A DNA stretch of 64,000 bases. Source: Alopecurus myosuroides (lineage: Eukaryota > Streptophyta > Magnoliopsida > Poales > Poaceae). The notes beneath the pieces were generated by a model. The model was not told where the DNA came from, made no database searches, and saw only the letters and a program-made list of their open reading frames with translations. Of the stretch, positions 1 through 11,779 are shown in pieces; the stretch's first letter is position 1; every line of letters starts with the position of its first letter. Made by a program: the position numbers and the translations under genes. Location: positions 51,399,827 through 51,463,826 of the forward strand of contig CM054063.1 of NCBI GenBank assembly GCA_028641055.1, in the 5' to 3' direction.

Positions 1-172
1 CATTACTCTTTGATATCAACTATAAACCACAGCCTTTATTTATTTGATCCTAGTTTACATGATTTACGTTACTATGATGATCAAGTATACGTTGGTAGCA
101 TGTCACCTCAGAAATTATGTGTTTTTATAGTTTACCTACTCGAGGACAAGTAGGAACTAAGTTTTGGGATGT
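1..172 (+). mobile_element. Element B: 3' end of internal region of an Athila-type Gypsy element
   Basis: This is non-coding sequence ending in a purine-rich tract (about 158-172) directly before TGATACG, the start of the typical grass Athila LTR. I therefore read it as the last internal bases and polypurine tract of a plus-strand Athila-type element whose body lies left of the window. Its 3' LTR begins at 173, is cut after about 7 bp by element A, and resumes at 1852. The family assignment rests on recognising the LTR start and on the homologous tail at 8264-9075. No open frame of note is present. Confidence 0.6.
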
Positions 173-236
173 TGATACGTGTTACTCCTTGATGGTGCCT
201 TGACGGGGAGACTTCTTGATGATGATGAATTTTAAG

Positions 237-254
237 TCCCCGGAAACGGCGCCA
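237..254 (-). other. Primer-binding site of element A (tRNA-Asp type)
   Basis: The minus strand reads TGGCGCCGTTTCCGGGGA. This is one base away from the TGGCGCCGTTGCCGGGGA site that I recall for Athila-lineage elements, complementary to the 3' end of tRNA-Asp. It fixes the orientation of element A and the inner border of its LTR. Confidence 0.75.
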
Positions 255-262
255 GATATTCT

Positions 263-1851
263 TGTTGCTATTGATGGCGTGTTGGGAACCACAGGAGGAG
301 GGTGTGATGAGTACAGCAGTAAGAATTTCCCTCAGTTAAGAACCAATGTTATCAATCCAGTATGAGAAAGAGGATCTTCGGAAGGTTGATTCCACTGACG
401 GTGGTGATGGCGCCTCACCGGTGTCAGCAACAACACGGAACCTGAACACAACACAACCAAAATACTTTGTCCCAATGTTACAGTGAGGTTGTCAATCTCA
501 CCGGTCTTGCTGAAAACAAAGATTAGACGTATAGTGTGGAAAATGGTGTATGCTTGCAGTAAGTAAAGAAAGCAGCAAATTGTAGTGGTTTGTTTAACAG
601 TGTAGGAAAATGGACCGGGGTTCATAGGTTCACTAGTGGTGTCTCTCCATAAAAGATAGCATGCTGGGTGAACAAATTACAGCTAGGCAATTGACAAATA
701 GAGGTTGCACCGTAGTGCACATTCATGACATGATGACTACTATGATATTTAGTGCGGGCATTACAACAATATACATAGACCGGAATCCAACTGCATCTAG
801 GACTAGTAATCCACCCTCAGGTTATCATCTGAACCCCATTAGGTATTAAGTTGCAAGCAACAGATAATCGCATTAAGCAATGTGTGTAATGTAAGCAATG
901 ATTATGCACGCGGGCACTCACACCGTTTTTTTCTCCCTAGTGGCAACATCACATCCTCCCCCGTCACGTTTATGTCACTCAAGCACAGGCGAAAAGGAGG
1001 CATGAACCCAACTATCGAGCATAAATACTCCCTCTTGGAGTCACTAGCAACTACTTGGCCAGAGCAACCACTAGCAACGGAAAGCATGCAAGATCACAAA
1101 TAACATATGCAATAAAGACTATAATTAACTTGGCATAAGTTCAATATTCATCGGATCCCAGCAAACACAGCACATAGAATTACATAAGAACAATCTCGAT
1201 CATGTTAGGCAGCTCACGAGATCTAAACATTGAGGCATAGGAGGAGAAGACAACCATCTAGCTACTGCTATGGACCCGTAGTCCAAAGATGAACTACTCA
1301 CGCATCACTCCGGAGGCAGGCATGGTGATGAAGAGGCCTCCGGTGATGATCTCCTCTCCGGCAGGGTGCCGGGAGACAGCTTCAGAACCGCCCTGGTCTA
1401 GAGTTGACGACGACAGCGGCTGCGGAACTTTTTGGGGATTTTTGATCAGGTGCTTAGGGTTTTTCCTTCGGAGGGGAATAAATAGGCGAAACGGCAACGT
1501 CGGTGGGAGACCAGGGGGCCTCACCACCCCCAGGCGCGGCCAAGGGTGGGGCCACGCCTGGCTATGGTGAGCCCACCCTGCTGCCCGTCTTCGACTCCTC
1601 TTCGGACTTCTAGATGCTTTCGGGGAAATAGGAACTTCGGGATTCGTGGGGTCCAATTTCGAGAATATTTTGAGAACAACTTTTCTGAAATAAAAAACTG
1701 TATAAAACAGAGAACTATTACTTGGCATCTTGTTAATAGGTTAGTCACGGAAAACGTGTAAAAAATCTATAAAGAAGGGAGAAAACATGTAGCAATTGGC
1801 ATAATATCAACATGGAACATCAAAAATTATAGATACATTGGAGACGTATCA
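263..1851 (-). repeat. LTR of element A (Athila-type, 1589 bp)
   Basis: On the minus strand the LTR starts TGATACGTCTCC at 1851 and ends ...GCAACA at 263. A TATA-like CTATTTATTCCC lies near 1476-1488 on the minus strand. It is homologous, in inverted orientation, to the plus-strand LTR of B that starts immediately to its right, giving a head-to-head inverted repeat. The left boundary is inferred from the distance to the primer-binding site. Confidence 0.65.
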
Positions 1852-2438
1852 ATACATCATAAATGTATCCTAAATTTCTGATGTTTCATTTGTTTTCATG
1901 CCATATTCTACATGTTTTCCTTACACTTTATGTCATTTTTATCGATTTTCTTGGACTAACCTATTGACAAGATGCCACAGAGCCAATTCATGTTTTTTGC
2001 TGTTCTTAGTTTCAGAAAAGTTGTTCTGGAAATATTCTTGGAATTGGAAAATTCGAAGCCCAGAAGTCTTAGAATTCCCGGAGGGTCCACGGAGTCCCGA
2101 AGAGACCTGGAAGGGGGCCACAGGGTGGCGCCGGTCCCCCTGGCGCGCGCCACTAGGTGGTGTCGGCCCCCTGGACACCCACCTACATCGCCCTTTCGCC
2201 TATATATGCCCCCGATGCATAAAACCTAAAGGAATCAGCCTTTTTCCACGAAAATTTCCGTAGCTCTACCGCCGCCACCGACAAGTTTCGGGGGACAAAC
2301 ATCTCTGTTCCGGCACCCTGCCGGGACGGGGAAGTGCCCTCGGATCCATGTCCATCGACTCCACCGCCATCTTCATCACTGTTGCTGTCTCCTATGATGA
2401 GGAGGGAGTAGTTCTCCCCCGGGGTTGAAGGCTCTACT
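1852..2438 (+). repeat. Element B 3' LTR, first part
   Basis: This continues the LTR begun at 173-179 after removal of element A. It resembles the reverse complement of A's LTR along its length, for example the block around 1958-1975 and the block near 2008-2020. A TATA-like TATATATG occurs at 2201-2208, after a GC-rich stretch, as expected for an LTR promoter. The segment is cut at 2438 by element C, whose TSD ctact covers 2434-2438. Confidence 0.7.
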
Positions 2439-3012
2439 TGTCGGATATATACTGAATAGGGGTATAGAAGATGGTAGACAAAAGAGCCGGACTACCAGGG
2501 TGGCCTACATGGTAATGGGCTTAGGTCCATTGGGCGGCCCAGTAGTCCGACGCGCAGAAGCCGGATTCTAGAAGAACCCGGATCACGGCCCGCGTGATCT
2601 GGCTTGGAGGAGAAGACGGATTCCTTACTTTCCAAGTTACAAGTAAAACATAGTCTTCTAGGTTTCTGGTTCTGTAAGCCCTAATCCGGCTATTATATAA
2701 AGCCGGACGGGAGATAGATTACATAAGTTCCTTTAGTTCCAAGGTTCTAGGTTCAAGCTCAAGCCTTACGCGACTCGCCGGGAAGTTCATCCTCGACGAG
2801 TAGCTGGATCTATTCTCTTACATTGTAACCTTATTATACGGGCTTTAGTCCCACATAGTGAGAAGTGCAGGAGTAGGTACGCCGTACTGTCGCGACGTAC
2901 CGAACCTGGGTAAAATCCCGTGTTCTGTGTTACTACGCTATCCCGTTACCCCACGTCTCTACCGTAGTCTCATGGCACCCCAGTCTATGAAAACTACTAC
3001 GATGTCTCGACA
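2439..3012 (+). repeat. 5' LTR of element C
   Basis: It runs TGTCGG...CTCGACA. A TATATAAA box at 2694-2701 suggests a transcript start near 2725-2735. The U5 part contains an ATG at 2972 that opens a frame running straight through the primer-binding site into gag. Confidence 0.93.
2694..2701 (+). promoter_or_regulatory. TATA box of LTR C
   Basis: TATATAAA sits in the middle of the LTR, in the same position relative to the conserved AAGCCGGACGGGAG block as in element F. The identical box occurs in the 3' LTR at 7940-7947. Confidence 0.75.
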
Positions 3013-3781
3013 GTTGGCGCCCACCGTGGGGCAAACGACGTCAGGCGTGAAGTTCCGATCTGGGATACTAGGCGAAATTGGAAGATCGATCACTGTCGGA
3101 AGCTTGGAATTCGACGACGACGTCGGGCGCTTCCTCGACAACGGATCCTACATACCGGCGCAAAACCACCTGGTTGAAAGAATGAACAGTTCAATCCTGC
3201 AAGGAATACGCCCAAGACTCGAAACTCCTCTCCACAGGGCAGCTGGAGCATGGGTAGAAGAGTTACCTTCCGTGTTGTGGAGTATTCGAACGACGCCAAA
3301 TAGGTCAACCGAGCAAACCCCATTTTTCCTGGTTTATGGTGCGGAAGCTATCCTTCCAACGGATATGATCCATGATAGCCCGAGAGTGCATAATTTTGAC
3401 GACTCGGATGCCGAGGAAGCACGACAGGATGCCGTCGATCTCTTAGAAGAGGAACGAGAACTTGTACTTCAAAGATCCGCCATCTACCAGCAAGGCTTAC
3501 GACGTTATCACAGTCGGAAAATCAGGCATCGTTCTTTTAAAGAAGGTGACTTAGTGCTGAGATTGGTGCAGAAAAGGAAGCACAAGTTAGCCCCAGTATG
3601 GGAAGGACCATTTGTCATCAGTAAAGCCATGAAGAATGGATCATACTATCTTGTTGACATTCGAGATACGGAGGACGACCCCGAGAAGCCGAATTGCAAA
3701 AGAAAGAGAAAAATAGATGATGAACTAGGAGAGACAAATAGGCCTTGGAGTATCCAGCAATTACGTCCCTTCTACACTTAG
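2972..3781 (+). CDS. Gag N-terminus fused in frame to integrase C-terminus (deletion product)
   Basis: This is a 269-codon open frame from the LTR ATG. Residues 1 to about 67 match the gag start of element F (the RQLAPTVG stretch, then an SLEFD..VGRF.DNGSY block). At 3172/3173 it switches to the integrase C-terminal region: VERMNSS, then LPSVLWSIRTTPNRS, then a basic GDLVL-type tail and a WSIQQLRPF ending. Everything between, about 4 kb in related elements, is missing. The join falls between codons on both sides, so the frame is kept. The left edge coincides with a splice donor that is still present in F. Whether the fusion protein is made or does anything is unknown; a by-product is the conservative view. 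Confidence 0.85.
   Translation: MAPQSMKTTTMSRQLAPTVGQTTSGVKFRSGILGEIGRSITVGSLEFDDDVGRFLDNGSYIPAQNHLVERMNSSILQGIRPRLETPLHRAAGAWVEELPSVLWSIRTTPNRSTEQTPFFLVYGAEAILPTDMIHDSPRVHNFDDSDAEEARQDAVDLLEEERELVLQRSAIYQQGLRRYHSRKIRHRSFKEGDLVLRLVQKRKHKLAPVWEGPFVISKAMKNGSYYLVDIRDTEDDPEKPNCKRKRKIDDELGETNRPWSIQQLRPFYT
3015..3031 (+). other. Primer-binding site of element C
   Basis: TGGCGCCCACCGTGGGG lies two bases after the LTR end. The same site occurs in I, and with one change in F. It is typical of grass Tat-lineage Gypsy elements. It is read in frame as part of the gag start (residues QLAPTVG). Confidence 0.85.
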
Positions 3782-4374
3782 TTCAATTTCTATGTAAACA
3801 TCTTTGAGATCATGAAATAAAGTTGTCGGAATTCATATTCATTATAAGTACAAAATATTTCCGTTTTATCTATTTCCCAATGATCTTACAAATACTCAAT
3901 GTTGACCCGAATTGTGCCTGCGTGCTCGGTGTTGAAAAGCTGAATGATTCGGCCTGTTAAAGGTTAAAGGAAACTCGGATTGTGCCTGCGTGCCCAAGTT
4001 TCAGAACAGTTCCTTGTTTTCTCTAGGTTTTATCTGATTGTGTATGTGTTGGGTTACTGAAACTAGTCAGTAAAAATGCTCCTAGCACAATCCATGTTCT
4101 GAGTTTTTAAAACTGTTTGGTTCGTCCCCAGTTACTCAACATGACGATACATATTGCTAATTGAGCCATTTTTAAACACTAGAGCGGTTAAAACACAGAT
4201 ACCAGATTACTTAGAAGATAAAGGAACAGCCAAACCCGGAAAAACTTTGCAATAAGCTTGAAATCGCAAAATGCGGAGTTCTTGTTTCGACAAATGACAT
4301 AGAAGCATTACAATATGAATTACATTGTAAAAAAGCTACTATACACATCCATCATCCAGGTCAAGTGCGCCCCC
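3782..4374 (+). other. Spacer between sense frame and antisense gene in C
   Basis: This stretch is non-coding. It has an AATAAA at 3816-3821, placed to end a sense transcript 35-40 bp after the stop. It also has two related copies of a GATTGTGCCTGCGTGC-like motif (about 3908 and 3973). The antisense gene ends at its right edge, so the two transcription units converge here. Confidence 0.5.
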
Positions 4375-7143
4375 TTAAACTTCTGAGTCTTCATCACTGC
4401 TATCATTCTCGGGGGCTGCGGGCACTTCTTCTTCCGGATAAGTAATGCAGATATTCACCATGGAGGCAATCTGAGTGGCGTGGCCTTCAACTTCTTTGAA
4501 GATTGCATTTATTTGTGTTTCTGTACATTCTTGAGGAATACCGGATGCTACACGCCAGGATTTTGCATCAGGGTAGTGTAAGCGCATGAGGCCAAGTGCC
4601 ATTCACGCACCACCACGTGCAGCAGAGCGAAGGAAAGATTCCTTCGAATTTGCTACCTCCATGATGCCATCCGGAAGTCGGTAAACTTCTGAAGATTGTA
4701 TACTGCTTGTGGGCAGGAATTTATTAATTAAGTGCATTCCTGCATTTCTGATTGAATTCCATATCTTCCCAAAGGCCCGGATCTTTTCCGTCCGAGAAAT
4801 CCCTGGAAAATTTCCTGCTTTTTTGACAAAGGCAAAGATTAGAAAATACAAGAAATATGACATGAAAATATTGGTAAAAGAAGTCAACTTACCAAGAACC
4901 GCGTCAATTTCATCGCTTTCTTTCATACGAGGGAATAGCATACTTTCTAAATCATTGATAATAGATTTATCCTCTGCTGCCTGCAAAGAAGCCTTGGATT
5001 GCGCAATCCCAAGGGCTAGATTACTGGCTTCCAGTTCTTCTCGAACTTTTGAAAGTTCTTTTTGAAGGTTGGAATTTTCTTCACGAAGTTGAGAAAAATA
5101 AGCAGTGTTTGCTGTGAGCTTCTTGGCTTTGGTTAAAGCAGCTGAAAAGCAGGGATAAAATAATCCGACATTACGGCAAGATTTAGCAATGATTTTCCAG
5201 CAAAAATCAATAAACACGAAGTAAAATACCGGTGGCTTTTGATAATTGCTTTTGAGTCGACGCCAGTTCGTTGCTTTTTGACTCAATAACAGTTTGAAGT
5301 GTTTTTACTTCTCTGCTTTTGAGGCTAAGATTTTTCAAAACTTCCAAGTTTATGGCATCTGCGGAATGCTGAAACATGGAAATGAAAGCCAGATGCTTAA
5401 GTTTGAACAAGCATACAAAGAAGCATTAAGAAGAATTTAGATTTCCAACTTAATGCTTGGGGGCTAGAGGTATTACCTGGCTCATTTCTCGCAAATCAGT
5501 TAAGGTCTCCTTGAACTCTCTGGCATATTCCATGAAAAGAATTCCTACGTGGTGAAGGCCATCATGTATGACCTGGCGGGGCGAGAATGCGATATTGTTG
5601 CGGATAACTAATCCATTCTGTGGCCAAGGGCGAACCAGAGGCGCAGGAGCAAAAAATTTCTTAGCTTCCGGACGAATATATCCGAGGTCGTCGAAAGGTT
5701 CTTCTTTCACCCGGATATCATCTGGAGCAGGAATGAATTCGTTTCTGACAGGTGGTTGAAAATTTCCGCCCATTGGCATATTCGTCTTCCCCCTTTTACC
5801 CATAGCTGCAGAAGGAAATTCTTCTTTGATAGTAGTTTGCCTCTTGCGCTTTTGGTTGTTGTAAAACTCGGCATATAATTTGCTGATTTCAGCATCAGAA
5901 GCAAGATCATTTTCTCCAAGTTCGTCAAACTAGGAAAGAATTAACAGTATGTTAAAAATGAAGAGAGAAGATAATCTGAGGAAACTCAGAAACAAGGAAA
6001 GGAAAGTACCTTAGGAACCAGATTTTCCGCATGATATATGGCTAGACTTTCCTCAATCTGGCTATCGGCGGCAACTATCTGATGAAGGCGTTCTATAAAA
6101 TCCTTCTTGCTAAAGGACCTATCGGTGCCTCTCATGCTATCTTCCGGTCCCGTGTACTCGCAAAGAAGTCGGGAACGAAGGGATAAAGGTTGTACGCGAC
6201 GTCCAAACCAGCATAAAACGATATCCTTCCAAACCAAAGGTGGTTGAGAGGAAGAAAGTTTGGCAATGCGCCGCTTTATTTTCATCAGGCTTTCAGGCAA
6301 ATCCTCTGTTACTGCAAGTGTCCAATTCTCGTGAGGAATAGCAGCAGAATTAACAAAGGGAGGAATTCCGGTTTCTCTGCTGGGGAACGGAATGTCCTGG
6401 TGATAAAAGAAAGAACCTAGCCAAGATTGGTCAGGTTTCGGCATTCTTATCTTTGGATACCATTCTTCCCTAAAGTTTCTGAGGATAAAAGATATGGTAC
6501 CGCAGATGGGCGAAACACCGTTTGTAATGTTGTGTTTTACCTCGAAGCAATAATGCCAGAAGTCTAAATTGGGAGTTATTCCAAGATACCCTTCGAAAAG
6601 AGCTTGGAAACTAGCTAATTGAAGGATGGAATTTGGAGAGATATTATGTGGTTGAACACCATAAAAGTTGAGGACATCTAGGAAAAAGGCGGAAGGGGGA
6701 AAACCCATACCTCTCGTGATATGAGAGGTAAGGAGGACGCGTTCTCCTTCCTTTGGCTTGGGCTCTGGCTCATTCTTCGAGATTCGCCATTTGCCTTTAA
6801 CTATTAATCTATCCCTTGACATCCGACGAAGGAGGACGAGTGAAGTATTACTCTGATTCCAAAATCCGACAAATTCCGCTTCTTCATCAGCTCCGGTGGA
6901 GAAGCGCTCAGTGCCATGGGAATGAATCTTGGCCCCCGCCGTTTCAGGTGCGAACGGCGGGGTTGTCGTGGCGCTTGGGCCCGCGATGTCCGCGGCGGCG
7001 GAAGCGTTTCCTCCGCCCGCCGCGGATGCAGTGGTCTTTTCTGCCTCGCCGCCGGCATGCTTGGGCGACCCCAGCTGTGGATCTAGGTTGCCCAAAAGCT
7101 CGTCGATGGAGGCGCGAGCCGGTGAGGACGACGGAGAGGCCAT
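4375..7143 (-). pseudogene. Antisense gene of element C, five exons, one premature stop
   Basis: Minus-strand exons are 7143-6010, 5929-5477, 5368-5230, 5141-4893 and 4802-4375. All four introns are GT-AG, 80-108 nt. The exon lengths sum to 2403, giving 801 codons including the stop, with consistent phases. The first exon carries the block I associate with Pfam 'putative gypsy type transposon' proteins: ITRGMGFPP, then DVLNFYGVQ and PNSILQL. Exon 4 is coiled-coil-like, and the C-terminus is acidic (SSDEDSEV). One TGA at 4603-4605, most simply a CGA to TGA change, cuts off the last 75 residues. Related antisense genes occur in G, H and I. The function is unknown; these are extra frames of Tat-lineage elements. 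Confidence 0.85.
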
Positions 7144-7284
7144 CTTTTTCGGTGGCGAGTGAGCGCTCCGGCGTGCAAAGGGCTCGTCGGGGCAAGGTCT
7201 CTTTCTTGCTCTCGTGCTCGCGTTTGCGTCAATGGCGTGGGCGGTGTGGAGTGAGGAAAGATTTCCGATGACGACGAGGACGGC

Positions 7285-7292
7285 TATTTATA
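7285..7292 (-). promoter_or_regulatory. TATA box of the antisense gene in C
   Basis: The minus strand reads TATAAATA about 140 nt upstream of the antisense ATG at 7143. It is outside the LTR, so the antisense gene seems to have its own internal promoter. The 392 bp between it and the 3' LTR hold nothing else recognisable. Confidence 0.65.
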
Positions 7293-7674
7293 GCCTGAAA
7301 ACCTCTAGATACGCGCCAACGGCTCTTTTGACCGTTGGATGTTCGACGCGTGTCGCTCGCCGGAAAATCCGGGAAACGGAACGACAGAGGAATGATGGCT
7401 ATCTCCTCGTTTCTCGTGAGAATCTGTCAGAGATACGTTGCAGGGTTTCCCGCGTGAAACCAAGCGGCGCTTGCGTCAGCATGATTAAAGCGCTGATGTC
7501 ACGAGTTCCTTTTCCGCGAAGGATCGCGGGAAGAAAAGCCGGATTTTCATAGTTCCGAGTTTTATGTTACCATCTCCTTCAAAAGGAAAGAAGAAAGAAT
7601 CAAGACTGCTGAATCAAGTTTCCCGGACAAAATGTATTTGACGAAAGGCGGAGTTTCAGAGTTTTGATCCTTCC

Positions 7675-7684
7675 TGGGGGCTAC
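7675..7684 (+). other. Polypurine tract of element C
   Basis: TGGGGGCTAC abuts the 3' LTR start TGTCGG at 7685. It is the plus-strand priming site. A near copy, GGGGGCTA, is found in an intron of the antisense gene at 5459-5466. Confidence 0.85.
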
Positions 7685-8258
7685 TGTCGGATATATACTG
7701 AATAGGGGTATAGAAGATGGTAGACAAAAGAGCCGGACTACCAGGGTGGCCTACATGGTAATGGGCTTAGGTCCATTGGGCGGCCCAGTAGTCCGACGCG
7801 CAGAAGCCGGATTCTAGAAGAACCCGGATCACGGCCCGCGTGATCTGGCTTGGAGGAGAAGACGGATTCCTTACTTTCCAAGTTACAAGTAAAACGTAGT
7901 CTTCTAGGTTTCTGGTTCTGTAAGCCCTAATCCGGCTATTATATAAAGCCGGACGGGAGATAGATTACATAAGTTCCTTTAGTTCCAAGGTTCTAGGTTC
8001 AAGCTCAAGCCTTACGCGACTCGCCGGGAAGTTCATCCTCGACGAGTAGCTGGATCTATTCTCTTACATTGTAACCTTATTATACGGGCTTTAGTCCCAC
8101 ATAGTGAGAAGTGCAGGAGTAGGTACGCCGTACTGTCGCGACGTACCGAACCTGGGTAAAATCCCGTGTTCTGTGTTACTACGCTATCCCGTTACCCCAC
8201 GTCTCTACCGTAGTCTCATGGCACCCCAGTCTATGAAAACTACTACGATGTCTCGACG
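7685..8258 (+). repeat. 3' LTR of element C
   Basis: Identical to the 5' LTR except for an A/G difference in the block before the promoter and the last base (G instead of A). It is followed by the TSD ctact at 8259-8263. Confidence 0.93.
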
Positions 8259-8263
8259 CTACT

Positions 8264-9075
8264 GGTAGCTATGTGTTTCATCTCTCTCTCCCATGGTGTG
8301 ATCTTTATGTGATCGCGAGCTTTGTAATTTAGTTGAATAAGTAGATGTTATTCTTGATCTGTTATGCTACTCAAGTGGTTTTGTTATGAGATCTCCGTAA
8401 ACACTTTGATCACGGTGTAAAGGTGACAATGTGTGCACCGTGTGGTTTAGCATGATATTTATATCTTGTGTTAGATGACCCTATGAAATTGTGGTGTTTG
8501 TCTAGTACCTTCTAGGGCGCTCATAGTGATAGCGTGGGGTTAACTAGACATGGGAATGAGACTTTGAGGAGTGTTGTTACAGCCCTACGCAATGAATTGG
8601 TGTTTGTTGTCCAACCGGAGAGTGGTTCGAAGTAGCATAGTGAAGAGAGGATATTTATGCATTCAATTATTTTATCATTGTTGAGAGTGTCCACTAGTGA
8701 AAGTAGGATCCCTAGGCCATGTTTCTAAGCATTGAAACACCTTTTACAATCAGTTCGGCTATATGTTTGCTTGCTGCCATTTTTATTTCAGATTGCTATT
8801 ATCACTTATAAACATCCATATTACTTGTATTTCACTCTCTCTTCGCCGAACTAGTGCACCTATACAACTGACAATCGTATTAGGTGTGTTAGGGACACAA
8901 GAGACTTGTTGTATCGTAATTGCAGGTTGCTTGAGAGGGATACCTTTGACCTCTTCCTCCCTGAGTTCGATAAACCTTAGGTAATCCACTTAAGGGAAAC
9001 TTGTTGTTGTTCTACAAACCTCTGCACTTGGAGGCCCAACACTGTCTACAAGAATAGAAGCGTGCGTAGACATCA
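8264..9075 (+). repeat. Element B 3' LTR, second part
   Basis: Continues the LTR interrupted by C. It ends with the Athila-type terminus CTTGGAGGCCCAACA ... GTAGACATCA at 9075. The next five bases, atacc (9076-9080), would be B's target duplication, but the other copy lies left of the window. No coding content. Confidence 0.7.
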
Positions 9076-9091
9076 ATACCCTCCCCGGAAC

Positions 9092-10743
9092 TGAAGGGGA
9101 ACGTAGCATAGAAAACAAAAATTTTCCTACGCGAGAGACACCCGAAAGGCCAAGATCTAATCTAGGAGACGAAGTGCAACGGGCAACAAGAGGGTTAAGG
9201 AGAACACATACCCTCGAAGAATCAAAGTGGTATGAGATCAAATCTCGTTGTTGGCGTAGTCGTACTCACACCGATCCCGATAGCGAGAAGATGGCACCGC
9301 AATCCGGCGGTGCATCCGTGATCGGTCACACGTACGGTTGATGACGACCTCCGTTCCCTCGTTCCAGCGGGGCGCGGAAGTAGAGGATCCCTCGGAACTC
9401 CAGCAGCACGACGACGTGGTGGTGGTGAAGAATCTCACGGTCAGGGCTTCGCCAAGCCGGAGACCATGAAATGGAGCAGCGGGTGGAGGGAAAGGGAAGT
9501 GGCCAAGTGTGTGAATGAGGAGGAGCCCTCACCCTCCTTTTATAGGGAGAGGGAGGCAGCCCAAAGGTGGGGTGCGGCCAGCCATGGTGGTGCCCCCACC
9601 TCTTCCCTCTTCATGTGAGTGGAAGCTCCACTCACACCCACTCATGCTCCCATAATTTCCCACTTGGAAAATCCAAAGGTTTTCTTTTAATAAATAAATA
9701 AAACCTTTTTATTTCTTTATTTCAGCATTTGTTAATTCTATTAACAAACTTTTGCATATAGCACCTCGAATCATTTGTTAATTCTATTAACAACCATTCG
9801 ACGAAAAACCCCTTGAACTATTTCAATTTTCCCCGAAACAATTTCGGTGCTGTCCAAAATATTCTTCGATATTCCGTATCCTCTCAAATGCGTCATCGAA
9901 CCTTAAGTGTGTCACCCTACGGTTCGCGAATAAGATAGACATGATCGAGACTCCTCTCCGATCAATAATCAACAGCGGGATCTGGAGATCCATGATGACT
10001 CCTATATATTCAACGATGACTCTCGTGATCGTGTGAACCAACAACGCCGTGAACTATTCCCTTTGTCTCGCGATATTTTACTTGTCCGAGATTCGATCAT
10101 TGGTATCAACCATACCTTGTTCAATCTCGTTACTGACAAGTACTCTTTTCTCGTTCCCGTGATATAACATCCTTGTGATCATATCACGTGCTTGCAAGCG
10201 GTTTCGATGTGATATCACCGAGAGGGCCCAGAGTATATCTCTCCGTCATTTGGATGGACAAATCCCACTCTTGATCCATGATCCTCAACTAATACTTTCC
10301 GAATACTCAACGACACCTTTATAGTCACCCTGTTACGGTGTGACGTTTGATGCCATCAAAGCACTCTTCCGGTATCAGTGATTGACATGATCTCATGGTC
10401 TAAGGAATAAGTTACTTCGTGTGTTTGATATAACAATGTAAACTAAATGACTTGATCGCATTGCTATATTCTCATTGGGTATATGTTCATCACATCATTC
10501 TTCTAATGATATGATCCCGTTATTAACAACATCCAATGTTCATGATCAGGAAACCTTGATCATCTATTAATCAACGAGCTAGTTAAAAGAGAGGCTTTAC
10601 TAGGAACCATTGTTTGTTTATTAAGCACACATGTATCAACGTTTCCGGTTAATACAATTCTAGCATGAGAAATAAACATTCATCATAAACAAGGAATAAG
10701 ATAATAACCATTTTATTATTGCCTCTCGGGCATATTCCCTTCA
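9092..10743 (-). repeat. 3' LTR of element D (1652 bp)
   Basis: In minus orientation it starts TGAAGGGAATATGCCC at 10743 and ends at 9092. A TATAAAAG box lies at 9537-9544 on the minus strand. Open frames inside it are incidental. Confidence 0.92.
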
Positions 10744-10744
10744 G

Positions 10745-10752
10745 TCTCCCAC
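10745..10752 (-). other. Polypurine tract of element D
   Basis: The minus strand reads GTGGGAGA one base before the 3' LTR start, the usual Copia arrangement. It fixes the orientation together with the primer-binding site at the other end. Confidence 0.8.
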
Positions 10753-11779
10753 TTGCACTAGAGTCAATAATCTAGTCTGTAAGCACTTAACACATATGGC
10801 GTACCAGTGTTATTACCATGCTTCGCATGTGGTAAACGTTATCAAAAAGATCTGAACTGTTCAGGTCCTATTGTATTTGCATGTTCTTTGCGTCTACACG
10901 CATCACTCATTCTCTAATGAGATGGCTTTGTATATGGTCAATCGGTAAAAACTTAATTCCTCAGCTTAAACTGATGTCACTAACATTGTGAAAATGTAGC
11001 TTCATAGTGTTAGCATTCTTGGAAATTCACCAAGTTCCGGTGATACCTTAATTCCTCAGCTTAAACTGATGTTACTAACATTGTGAAAATGTAGCTTCGT
11101 AGTTTCAGCATTCTTGGAAATTCACCAAGTTCAATAAAGAACTCCTTGACACAAAATACGTTTATTATCAGTTGTCAACACAACGATATACTTTAGCCTT
11201 TGTTGTAGTATCTGTCACAATATTTTAATTTTGAAACTCTTTCAAATCCAGCATGGAACTTTCTTCCATCCTATTGTGCTACCCTTCATCACATATTTTA
11301 ATTGAGATAAAATTACTTGAATAAATGACAAGACTATTAGTGTAACATATTACAACTAATATTTTGTCATTACTATATAGGAAAACATATCCTTAGCATT
11401 TCTAAAATGACACAAGGATCTCTCCCACTGTTGTCTAATCATCATATGATTTATCCTGCTATAACATTTATAGTATAGGACTCATCTGGTTGTGTACATA
11501 GCATGGAAACATTACTTAGAAATCTCAATTTCAATGATGCTCATCATGTGTCAAAACACATGAATCTTGCTCAATTATTTTCCATGTGACAAGAACTCCT
11601 TCTTATCATTTTTATATTGACTTACTTCAATATTTCATCTATGTAATTTGGCTTCAATCATATCAGGTGCTTCAATCCATCTTTTATAGATATTGATGCC
11701 CAATATATTCTAAGCCTTTCATCAATATGAAAATCTTAACCGTGTTAATTTAAAATACATATTTTCCAATCAACCATAT

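Larger units (their letters stand above)
180..1851 (-). mobile_element. Element A: truncated Athila-type Gypsy element inserted in LTR B
   Basis: On the minus strand this reads LTR (1851 down to 263), a tRNA-Asp-type primer-binding site (254-237), about 35 bp of leader, then a short stub starting TGTTACT that resembles the LTR terminus. The whole gag-pol body is missing. The flanks read atacg (175-179) and ataca (1852-1856), a TSD matching at 4 of 5 bases. The likeliest history is insertion followed by a large deletion between the 3' LTR and the leader. Short open frames inside are incidental. Confidence 0.65.
2439..8258 (+). mobile_element. Element C: internally deleted Tat-type Gypsy element, 5820 bp, young
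   Basis: The element has two 574-bp LTRs (2439-3012 and 7685-8258) and a perfect TSD ctact (2434-2438 and 8259-8263). I count two differences between the LTRs by eye, one of them the last base, so the insertion is recent. Inside are a short gag/integrase fusion frame, about 590 bp of spacer, a five-exon antisense gene and a terminal polypurine tract. Protease, RT, RNase H and most of integrase are absent, so the element is non-autonomous. Its LTR and gag leader are clearly homologous to element F. Confidence 0.93.

Noticed and set aside
1294..1728. Open frames on both strands in 1289-1761 and 1898-2263
   Set aside because: These fall inside Athila LTRs and show no homology to known proteins; they are chance frames in a promoter/leader region.
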